From Nitrosopumilales archaeon (GTDB taxonomy: Archaea > Thermoproteota > Nitrososphaeria > Nitrososphaerales > Nitrosopumilaceae): a DNA stretch of 5,849 nucleotides. The stretch is from the NCBI GenBank assembly GCA_016838795.1, contig JAEHKQ010000107.1:1-5849 (forward strand), written 5' to 3'. A program made the translations under genes and the position numbers. Position 1 is the stretch's first letter. Each line of letters opens with the position of its first letter. Under the pieces are notes generated by a model. That model ran no database searches, had not been told where the DNA came from, and was given only the letters and a program-made list of their open reading frames with translations. Of the stretch, positions 1-5,513 are shown one piece after another.

Positions 1-80
1 AAATGTTTGTAGACAATTTCAAAAAGTTTAGTGGTATGTCACCTGAAATTAAAAACGCTGGCCCTATACTGAAAATTTAG
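1..80 (+). CDS. pckA: C-terminal fragment, probable ATP-dependent phosphoenolpyruvate carboxykinase
   Basis: The frame read from base 3 stays open for 25 codons and ends in TAG at 78-80; the gene begins before the window. The visible tail reads MFVDNFKKFSGMSPEIKNAG followed by PILKI. The pattern F-x-x-NFKKF, then a short helix, then AGP close to the stop resembles the extreme C-terminus of ATP-type PEP carboxykinases, which interconvert oxaloacetate and PEP with ATP/ADP in the cytoplasm. In an autotrophic archaeon this would feed gluconeogenesis, which is an inference. None of the catalytic motifs lie in the window, so the call rests on the tail alone. It converges with the minus-strand protease and the two stops overlap by 4 bp. 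A T-rich stretch just after the stop (81-94) may help termination. Confidence 0.55.
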   Translation, partial: MFVDNFKKFSGMSPEIKNAGPILKI

Positions 81-2104
81 TTTCTTAATTTTAATCCTAC
101 AAGAGAAATTATTACCCCAATAACTACAACAATTATTATTGGCCTCTCAGGAGTGTCTAAAAATTTGCTAAAACTAAAACTTTCTTTTGCTGCTGTTTTT
201 ATATTTACTACTTCATACGCATCAAATGTTGTACCGTTTGAATCAATCTTTGCTATCACCCAATGTTCTCCACTATGTGTTACAGTGATAGAAGAATCTT
301 TTTTTGGAGTAACTGATGTAGTATCAGTTTTTCCAGAATCCTTGTTGATTACTGAGATTTTTGCATAGGACCAACCATTAGGATGAGAAATTTCAAAATT
401 TAATTTCCCTTCTTCTTCAAAAACATTAATCGCTCCTTGTGTTTTGTGGACTAAAATTGGTACATGATATTCAGTATTATCAGATTTTACAACTAGTACT
501 GCTTGATAATCTCCAAAGACCTCCTCTGAAATAGAAATAGTCACCTCAAGAAATTCATCCTTCTGTTGAAAATCAAAATTTACAATATCAGGCCCAACGA
601 ATTTTACATTGACATCATGAAGATTTCCATCAATTGGTACAAGTTCTAACATTTCACTTTGAGTTTGTTTCTCAGATGAAAGGTAGAACGTCAAGGCGTG
701 AGGCAAAATTATGAGATTTGCATTAAAGGCTCTTGTTACATTTAACCTTCCAGATCCCGTGGCCTCGAGTGGAAATTTATTTTCATATGCGTCTTCCACA
801 AAATCCGTGGTTGTGACAAGTATGGATTTGATTTCATTTGGTTTTAATTCTGGGTTTTTTTGTAACAACAAGGCTATTGCTCCTGTCACATGAGGCGCAG
901 CAAAGCTAGTTCCACTAGTAAAATTGTATCTTCCATCGGTTAGTGTGGTATTGATAAAAACGCCTGGAGCTACAAGATCAGGTTTAATGTAAAATGATGA
1001 AACAGGCCCTCGAGAACTAAAATATGCAACAAAATCAGGATGATAAAATACATTGAGCACACCTTTGGTTTTATTTTGCACAAGTTCTTTCAAAAACATC
1101 CCATCCTCTTTTGACATTGACAATGCAGGAATTCTAGGTTGATAATTAGTATCTGTAAGCTCGTGGATTAGTTCACCAAAAAAAATTCTGGGCCCATTAT
1201 TATAAACAATAATTGCTTTTCCCCCAACATTTGCTACATTGTATTCTTTGTCAGAAAAAAATACAATCTCTCCTTCTACATCACTGCCTCTTTCCACCAA
1301 TACAATTGAATCTGTATAACTTTCAATAAGATCTGATTCTCTACCAAATTCTCCAAAAACAATTTCAGCAGTTATTGGCTCCGCTAATTGTTTAGTACCA
1401 ATCATGGGCAATACTTGAAATTGTTTTCCTTCAACCTCGAGAGTGGCTACAAGACTAGATGTAATGTTATTGTAAGAGGCGCCCACCGTAATTACATTAA
1501 CATTTTTTCCTGGAGTACCTATTGTGCTTGGCCTCGGACCATCGTTTCCAGCAGCAGTAACAACTACGATACCATTGTTTATTGCTTCATTTACTGCCTG
1601 ATCAATTTTTGAATTTGTTCTATTTACTCCTAGACTTATGTTAATGATATCAACCTCGTCCTTAATTGCTTGTTCAATTGCTTTGATTATTAGCTGAGGT
1701 GAGACAGAATTCCCATCATCCGAAACTTTGTAAGCAATTATACTAGATTTTGGAGCAATTCCCTTTAATTCCCCATCTGCAGCAATAATTCCTACAACTT
1801 CAGTACCATGTCCATTAGTATCAAGTGGTGGATTATTTTCATTGATGTAGTTGTAACCATTGATAATTTTTCCATCGGGACCAAATCCATAAAGATCAGG
1901 ATGAAAATAATCAACACCAGTATCTATTATCCCAATCTTTATGCCTTCACCATTATATCCTAAATCATTTACAAAATTTGCTCCAATGAAAGGACCACTT
2001 TTATCTAACAATGCCTCCAAATCATTTTCATAATCAAACTGCAAAATGATTAGTGATGAAATGATGCCAATTATTAGGAAAAAAATAACTTTGTTCTGTG
2101 ACAT
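77..2104 (-). CDS. Membrane-anchored extracellular subtilisin-like serine protease (S8 family, PA-domain insert)
   Basis: This is a 675-residue subtilase expected to cleave proteins outside the cell. The full catalytic set is visible: Asp61 in IGIIDTGVD, His99 in NGHGTEVVG, oxyanion Asn187 in TAAGNDGP and Ser400 in SGTSFAAPHVTG. Between Asn187 and Ser400 lies an insert of about 130 residues (roughly 225-355) that looks like a protease-associated (PA) domain, with AIIVYNNGP at 297-305; the catalytic fold resumes at YFSSRGP (361-367). Residues 465-640 are probably beta-rich and unassigned. A hydrophobic segment at 6-23 and another at 655-671, followed by the tail KLRN, suggest anchoring with the catalytic body outside. 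Only about 30 residues separate the first hydrophobic segment from the catalytic core, too few for a normal I9 propeptide. Eight N-x-S/T sequons (for example N161, N213, N394, N455) would allow archaeal N-glycosylation. The ATG start gives a clean hydrophobic N-terminus. It is transcribed divergently from the SOD gene. The physiological substrate is unknown. Confidence 0.93.
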   Translation of the reverse strand: MSQNKVIFFLIIGIISSLIILQFDYENDLEALLDKSGPFIGANFVNDLGYNGEGIKIGIIDTGVDYFHPDLYGFGPDGKIINGYNYINENNPPLDTNGHGTEVVGIIAADGELKGIAPKSSIIAYKVSDDGNSVSPQLIIKAIEQAIKDEVDIINISLGVNRTNSKIDQAVNEAINNGIVVVTAAGNDGPRPSTIGTPGKNVNVITVGASYNNITSSLVATLEVEGKQFQVLPMIGTKQLAEPITAEIVFGEFGRESDLIESYTDSIVLVERGSDVEGEIVFFSDKEYNVANVGGKAIIVYNNGPRIFFGELIHELTDTNYQPRIPALSMSKEDGMFLKELVQNKTKGVLNVFYHPDFVAYFSSRGPVSSFYIKPDLVAPGVFINTTLTDGRYNFTSGTSFAAPHVTGAIALLLQKNPELKPNEIKSILVTTTDFVEDAYENKFPLEATGSGRLNVTRAFNANLIILPHALTFYLSSEKQTQSEMLELVPIDGNLHDVNVKFVGPDIVNFDFQQKDEFLEVTISISEEVFGDYQAVLVVKSDNTEYHVPILVHKTQGAINVFEEEGKLNFEISHPNGWSYAKISVINKDSGKTDTTSVTPKKDSSITVTHSGEHWVIAKIDSNGTTFDAYEVVNIKTAAKESFSFSKFLDTPERPIIIVVVIGVIISLVGLKLRN

Positions 2105-2168
2105 GATTTTTTAATCAATCAAGCCAGTAAAAATCCCTTACTTAGTAAAGCAATAAATTGAATAACGA
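2105..2168. promoter_or_regulatory. Divergent promoter region between the protease and superoxide dismutase genes
   Basis: These 64 bp carry the promoters of two genes that point away from each other. For the protease, an all-A/T heptamer (ATTTTTA on the minus strand, plus-strand positions 2128-2134) begins exactly 30 nt upstream of the ATG, the spacing seen for the clearer TATA boxes elsewhere in the window. For the SOD gene there are two candidates: TTAGTAA (2142-2148), 30 nt before the second ATG (2172), and AATAAATT (2152-2159), about 26-29 nt before the third ATG (2181). A perfect 5-1-5 inverted repeat, TTACTTAGTAA, lies at 2138-2148. The existence of promoters here follows from the divergent layout; the exact boxes are inferred. 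Confidence 0.5.
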
Positions 2169-2801
2169 ATGATGTCGAACATGGGAAAATATACCCTTCC
2201 TGAGTTACCTTATGCATACGATGCTTTAGAACCTCATATCGATGCAAAGACAATGGAAATTCATCACACAAAACATCACCAAAAATACACTGATACGTTG
2301 AATGGAGCTTTGGAAAAATGTAGTTCTGAAATTCAGAATAAAGACATTCTTGAAATCCTTTCAGACCTAAGTAAAGTTCCAGATGACGTTAGAGGTGCAA
2401 TAAACTTCAACGGTGGCGGTTTTGACAATCACCGACTGTTTTGGCACAACATGAAATCTAATGGTGGAGGAGAACCAGGTGGTGCGGTGGCAGATGCAAT
2501 TAATTCATCTTTTGGAAGTTTTACAGACTTTAAAGAAAAATTCTCATCTACCACCACTGTTATTCAAGGTAGCGGATGGGGTTGGTTAGTTTACAATCCT
2601 TCCACATCCAAAGTTGAATACAAGTCTATGCCAAATCAAACTAGTCCAAGAACAGAAGGCCTCGTACCATTACTAGGCTGTGATGTCTGGGAACACGCAT
2701 ACTATCTAAAGTACCAAAACAAACGCCCTGACTACATTGCAGCATGGTGGAATGTAGTCAATTGGGACGAAGTGGATAATAGACTTTCAAAAGCAAAGTA
2801 A
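2169..2801 (+). CDS. sod: Superoxide dismutase, Mn/Fe family (Mn-type signature)
   Basis: The enzyme converts superoxide to O2 and H2O2 in the cytoplasm; no signal peptide is present. It is 210 residues long from the first ATG, normal for the family. The N-terminal part YTLPELPYAYDALEPHID is very close to bacterial SodA. Metal ligands are visible as His32 (MEIHHTKHH), His88 (NHRLFW), Asp172 and His176 (DVWEHAYYLKYQ), with the gateway residues His36 and Tyr40. The active-site glutamine sits at Gln157 (PNQTSP), the MnSOD position, and Gly84 occupies the place where FeSODs carry Gln, so Mn or cambialistic use is likelier than strict Fe. Phe85 replaces the His usually seen in GGH-x-NH. Three in-frame ATGs (2169, 2172, 2181) are possible starts; the outermost is listed, but 2181 (MGKYTLP) matches the shorter SodA N-terminus. 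It is a single gene with its own promoter region and a T-rich terminator. Confidence 0.95.
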   Translation: MMSNMGKYTLPELPYAYDALEPHIDAKTMEIHHTKHHQKYTDTLNGALEKCSSEIQNKDILEILSDLSKVPDDVRGAINFNGGGFDNHRLFWHNMKSNGGGEPGGAVADAINSSFGSFTDFKEKFSSTTTVIQGSGWGWLVYNPSTSKVEYKSMPNQTSPRTEGLVPLLGCDVWEHAYYLKYQNKRPDYIAAWWNVVNWDEVDNRLSKAK

Positions 2802-2828
2802 TCACTTTTCTTTATTTTTTATTTTTTA
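2802..2828 (+). terminator. T-rich archaeal transcription terminator after the SOD gene
   Basis: Directly after the SOD stop codon comes a run rich in T, with tracts of four, three, six and six T residues between 2806 and 2827. Archaeal RNA polymerase terminates at oligo-T tracts without needing a hairpin, and no stem is evident here. The tract separates the SOD transcript from the pfdA promoter that begins about 13 bp later. Confidence 0.6.
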
Positions 2829-2840
2829 ACTATGAATGAA

Positions 2841-2847
2841 TTTATAA
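2841..2847 (+). promoter_or_regulatory. TATA box of the pfdA-ftsY transcript
   Basis: The heptamer TTTATAA starts exactly 30 nt before the pfdA ATG at 2871, preceded by purine-rich GAATGAA that could serve as a BRE. Archaeal transcription begins about 25 bp from the box centre, so the start site would fall at or within a few bases of the ATG, giving a leaderless mRNA. The same box at the same distance precedes rpl18. Confidence 0.7.
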
Positions 2848-2870
2848 CCATCATTGGAGTTTTTTGGTAA

Positions 2871-3290
2871 ATGAGTGAACAAACCCGACAATTATTGTAT
2901 CAAATACAAATGCTTGAATCCTATTTCGCAGAACTTTCACAAAGAGAAAACTCATTGCTTAATGTATTCAAGGATGCAACCTCTGCTATTGAATCAATTA
3001 AGGGAATAGGCGAAAAATCTGAATCTGATACACTTATTCCAGTGGGAATGGGCACTTTTATCAAAACAAAAATCTCATCTGGTGAAAAAATTGTTTTGAA
3101 TGTAGGTGCGGGAGTAGCAATTGAAAAGGATAAAGACTCTGCAATTAATTTTCTAGAATCTAGAATAAAAGAGATTGAAGTTGCGTTACAGGATACAGCT
3201 GCAAACAAACAAGATGTTGCTTCAAAATTAGAACAAGGTAAGGCTGAAATGAACCGTTTTATTCAATCAAGTTCTAAAACCAAAAAATAA
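2871..3290 (+). CDS. pfdA: Prefoldin alpha subunit
   Basis: Prefoldin is a cytosolic hexamer (two alpha, four beta subunits) that holds unfolded nascent chains between coiled-coil tentacles and passes them to the thermosome. This 139-residue protein has the alpha-subunit layout: an N-terminal coiled coil (about 5-45), a beta-hairpin core containing LIPVGMGTFIKTKI (55-68) and IVLNVGAGVAIEKD (74-87), and a C-terminal coiled coil (about 88-133) ending in a lysine-rich tail. The core motif matches the archaeal alpha-subunit consensus and the length is typical. The ATG sits 23 nt after the end of a TATA box, which supports this start and a leaderless transcript. It is followed 11 bp later by ftsY, a pairing common in archaea that links chaperoning and membrane targeting of nascent proteins. 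The beta subunit is not in the window. Confidence 0.94.
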   Translation: MSEQTRQLLYQIQMLESYFAELSQRENSLLNVFKDATSAIESIKGIGEKSESDTLIPVGMGTFIKTKISSGEKIVLNVGAGVAIEKDKDSAINFLESRIKEIEVALQDTAANKQDVASKLEQGKAEMNRFIQSSSKTKK

Positions 3291-3301
3291 AGGAAAATAC
3301 A
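3291..3301 (+). promoter_or_regulatory. Shine-Dalgarno-like site before ftsY
   Basis: The 11-bp gap between pfdA and ftsY holds AGGA (3291-3294) about 7 nt before the ATG at 3302. This spacing suits pairing with the 16S rRNA 3' end and fits ftsY being an internal cistron that needs a leader signal, unlike the first gene pfdA. The match is short, so this is a moderate call. Confidence 0.4.
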
Positions 3302-4510
3302 ATGTTTGACAAATTACGAACTGCATTTTCGAGTGCAGCCAAAAGTTTTAGTGAGAAAGAGCTTAAAGACAAAGATATTGACGAAATTTTACTTCAACTT
3401 GAAACATCCCTTTTAGAATCTGATGTTGCCTTAGAGGTAATTGATTCTATTAAATCTGATTTAAAAGAAAAACTAATTGGCTCCAAAGTCAATAAAAACG
3501 AAATTGAAAATTTTGTAAAAAATAGCTTAATCCAAAGCATTAGTAGTCTTTTTGACGCAACCGGAACAATAGATATCGTTCAAAATATTCAAGCCAAAAA
3601 AGACTCGATTGAACCCTACATTATTTTGTTTGTTGGGATAAACGGTACAGGTAAAACGACAACTCTAGCAAAAATTGCGAATATGTTACAAAAATCAAAA
3701 CTATCTGTTGTAGTAGCTGCTGCTGACACCTTTAGAGCAGGAGCAATAGAACAATTGAAGGAACATACTAATCGTCTAAATTTAAAACTTATAGCACAAA
3801 ACTATGGCTCAGATCCAGCAGCTGTATGTAGAGATGCTGTTCTTTATGCAAAATCACACAAAATTGATTGTGTCTTAATTGATACTGCAGGAAGGATGCA
3901 AACAAGTAAAAATTTGATGGACGAAATTTCAAAAATTAATAATGTTGTAAAACCCGATCTTAAAATTTTTGTAGGTGATTCACTTACAGGGAACGATACA
4001 GTAAATCAAGCAAGGGAATTTTTTAATTATGTAAAATTTGACGGTTCAATTCTTACAAAAAGCGATGCAGATGCTAGGGGCGGTGCAGCATTATCAATTG
4101 TTAAAGTAACTTCAACACCAATTCTTTACCTAGGAACTGGACAGAAATATGATGATCTAACAAAATTTGATAAAGACACTTTCCTTGAAGCTGTGTTTGG
4201 GTATGTAGAACAAACGCAGGAAATTTCTGAACAACAAATCTCACAAATAGACATTCCACCCAAAGAAGAAAAAGAAATTCAAGAAAAAATGGAACCAGAA
4301 CCTGAAGTCAATACAATAGAACAAGATCTTCAAACGAAAAAACCTGAGGAAAAAACTAGCGATGATCCTTTTGAAGGGATTGAAACCAAGGATATTGATA
4401 ATTATGCTGATTGGTATGATGTCCCTCCACCAGAAACTGATGAACAAGCTAGAAAACTTGCCATTAAAATTAGAGAATGGATTTCTTCTGGAAGACCTAA
4501 ACCAAGCTAG
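3302..4510 (+). CDS. ftsY: Signal recognition particle receptor FtsY, with C-terminal extension
   Basis: FtsY is the membrane-associated GTPase that receives SRP-bound ribosomes and, with Ffh/SRP54, hands nascent membrane and secreted proteins to the Sec translocon. The N domain (about 1-95) opens with an amphipathic helix, MFDKLRTAFSSAAKSF, likely to touch the membrane. The G domain shows G1 GINGTGKTT (112-120), ADTFRAGA (141-148), G3 DTAGRM (194-199), G4 TKSDAD (252-257) and G5 GTGQKYDDL (278-286). There is no M domain, which excludes SRP54, and no acidic A domain at the N-terminus. Instead about 100 residues follow the NG core: a charged E/K/P-rich linker (about 305-360) and a tail with ADWYDVPPPETDEQARKLAI (369-388) that ends SSGRPKPS. 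This tail makes the protein (402 residues) longer than an NG-only FtsY of roughly 300. It lies 11 bp after pfdA and is probably co-transcribed with it. Confidence 0.95.
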   Translation: MFDKLRTAFSSAAKSFSEKELKDKDIDEILLQLETSLLESDVALEVIDSIKSDLKEKLIGSKVNKNEIENFVKNSLIQSISSLFDATGTIDIVQNIQAKKDSIEPYIILFVGINGTGKTTTLAKIANMLQKSKLSVVVAAADTFRAGAIEQLKEHTNRLNLKLIAQNYGSDPAAVCRDAVLYAKSHKIDCVLIDTAGRMQTSKNLMDEISKINNVVKPDLKIFVGDSLTGNDTVNQAREFFNYVKFDGSILTKSDADARGGAALSIVKVTSTPILYLGTGQKYDDLTKFDKDTFLEAVFGYVEQTQEISEQQISQIDIPPKEEKEIQEKMEPEPEVNTIEQDLQTKKPEEKTSDDPFEGIETKDIDNYADWYDVPPPETDEQARKLAIKIREWISSGRPKPS

Positions 4511-4569
4511 AAACTAAGGAAAATAAGACAAAACTAAAAAGTATCATTATCTGCTTGGTAGATTTAGAA
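4511..4569 (+). promoter_or_regulatory. Intergenic leader between ftsY and argF, possible weak promoter
   Basis: This A-rich gap contains no run of T long enough to look like a terminator, so read-through from ftsY into argF is plausible. A weak TATA-like stretch, AGTATCATTAT (4540-4550), lies 20-30 nt before the ATG at 4570 and could provide a separate promoter. AAGGA at 4516-4520 is too far from the ATG to act as a ribosome binding site. Both possibilities remain open. Confidence 0.3.
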
Positions 4570-5481
4570 ATGAAATTAAAAACTAAGGATCTTCTAACAT
4601 TAGAGGAGTTAAGTAGTAAAGAACTCTCTCAACTGCTAGACCTTTCTATAAAGTTCAAGAATGATTTGAAGAAGGGAAAACATTCCAACTTACTTAAGAA
4701 TAAAACATTAGCTATGATTTTTGAAAAACCATCTACTAGGACTAGGGTAAGTTTTGAAACTGGGATGTTTCAACTAGGCGGTCACGCTTTAAACCTCTCA
4801 TCTAATGACATGCAGCTGTCTCGCGGTGAATCAATTGAGGATACCGCTAAAACTCTCTCACGATATGTTAATGTAATTATGGCTAGGGTTTATGATCATA
4901 AAATAATTGAAAAACTTGCAAAGCATTCATCCGTACCTGTGATTAATGGATTATCGAATTCGTTCCATCCGTGCCAAATTTTAGCAGACCTTATGACAAT
5001 TAAGGAAAAGAAGAAGAAACTCAAAGGTCTAAAAATTGCATGGATTGGTGATGGAAATAATGTTTGTAATTCTTTAATTTATGGATGTGCTCGTTCTGGT
5101 TTATCAATATCAATTGCAACACCAAAAGGATACGAACCAGACAAAAAGGTTGTTAAGGATTCCAAAAAACACACTGAGGTTGAACTGACCAATGATCCAA
5201 TCAAGTCTGTAAAAAATGCTGATGTAGTAATGACTGACACTTTCAAATCAATTCATAATCAAGATCCAAAAAGGATCAAAAACTTTCTTCCAAAATTCCA
5301 AGTGAATACTTCTCTAATGAAACACGCTAAAAAAAATACAATTTTTCTTCACTGCCTTCCAGCAAAAAGAGGAAGTGAAGTAAGTTCTTCTGTTATAGAC
5401 GGTCCACAATCAGTTGTTTGGGATGAAGCAGAAAATCGTTTGCATTCTCAAAAAGCTCTATTAGCATCTTTTAGCATCTAA
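4570..5481 (+). CDS. argF: Ornithine carbamoyltransferase (or close carbamoyltransferase relative)
   Basis: The enzyme is expected to transfer a carbamoyl group from carbamoyl phosphate to ornithine, giving citrulline for arginine synthesis in the cytoplasm. From the ATG at 4570 it has 303 residues, typical for the family. Carbamoyl-phosphate-binding STRTR is at 55-59, followed by QLSRGES (82-88); HPCQILADL is at 133-141, GDGNNVCNS at 160-168 and HCLPAKRG at 261-268. The C-terminal helix carries ENRLHSQKALLA. The ornithine-binding loop is unusual: the usual D-x-W-x-SMG reads DTFKSIHN (223-230), keeping Asp and Ser but losing Trp, Met and Gly. A TTG at 4555 would add five residues (MVDLE), but the ATG matches the usual N-terminus LLTLEELS better. 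It shares strand with pfdA-ftsY, 59 bp after ftsY, with no clear terminator between. Ornithine is the likely substrate, with some doubt because of the loop. Confidence 0.88.
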   Translation: MKLKTKDLLTLEELSSKELSQLLDLSIKFKNDLKKGKHSNLLKNKTLAMIFEKPSTRTRVSFETGMFQLGGHALNLSSNDMQLSRGESIEDTAKTLSRYVNVIMARVYDHKIIEKLAKHSSVPVINGLSNSFHPCQILADLMTIKEKKKKLKGLKIAWIGDGNNVCNSLIYGCARSGLSISIATPKGYEPDKKVVKDSKKHTEVELTNDPIKSVKNADVVMTDTFKSIHNQDPKRIKNFLPKFQVNTSLMKHAKKNTIFLHCLPAKRGSEVSSSVIDGPQSVVWDEAENRLHSQKALLASFSI

Positions 5482-5483
5482 CG

Positions 5484-5490
5484 TTTATAA
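5484..5490 (+). promoter_or_regulatory. TATA box of rpl18
   Basis: The heptamer TTTATAA starts 2 bp after the argF stop codon and exactly 30 nt before the rpl18 ATG at 5514. Sequence and spacing are identical to the pfdA promoter. Transcription would begin near the ATG, giving a leaderless or nearly leaderless ribosomal protein mRNA independent of argF. Confidence 0.7.
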
Positions 5491-5513
5491 GAGTAGATTC
5501 AAACTTTTGGCCT

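Noticed and set aside
153..1612. Three plus-strand open frames (153-368, 711-893, 1388-1612) inside the protease gene
   Set aside because: They are antisense to a well-supported subtilase, their translations match no family I recognise, and they have no TATA box at a suitable distance. They are frame shadows.
2856..2859. GGAG upstream of pfdA as a ribosome binding site
   Set aside because: It lies 11 nt before the ATG and, given the TATA box at 2841-2847, probably upstream of the transcription start, so it would not be in the mRNA.
2921..3208. Minus-strand open frame of 95 codons inside pfdA
   Set aside because: It is antisense to a clear prefoldin subunit and has no recognisable motif or promoter of its own.
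4241..4447. Minus-strand open frame with many Phe and Ile residues opposite the ftsY linker, resembling a small membrane protein
   Set aside because: The hydrophobic look is simply the reverse reading of the A-rich Glu/Lys codons of the ftsY linker; no promoter or start signal supports it.
3302..4510. SRP54 (Ffh) as the identity of the GTPase
   Set aside because: There is no methionine-rich M domain, the C-terminus is charged and proline-containing instead, and the N-terminal amphipathic helix and pfdA linkage fit FtsY.
4555..4569. TTG start for the carbamoyltransferase
   Set aside because: The ATG at 4570 gives an N-terminus of normal length for the family and stands closer to the expected distance from the weak TATA-like element; the five extra residues match nothing typical.
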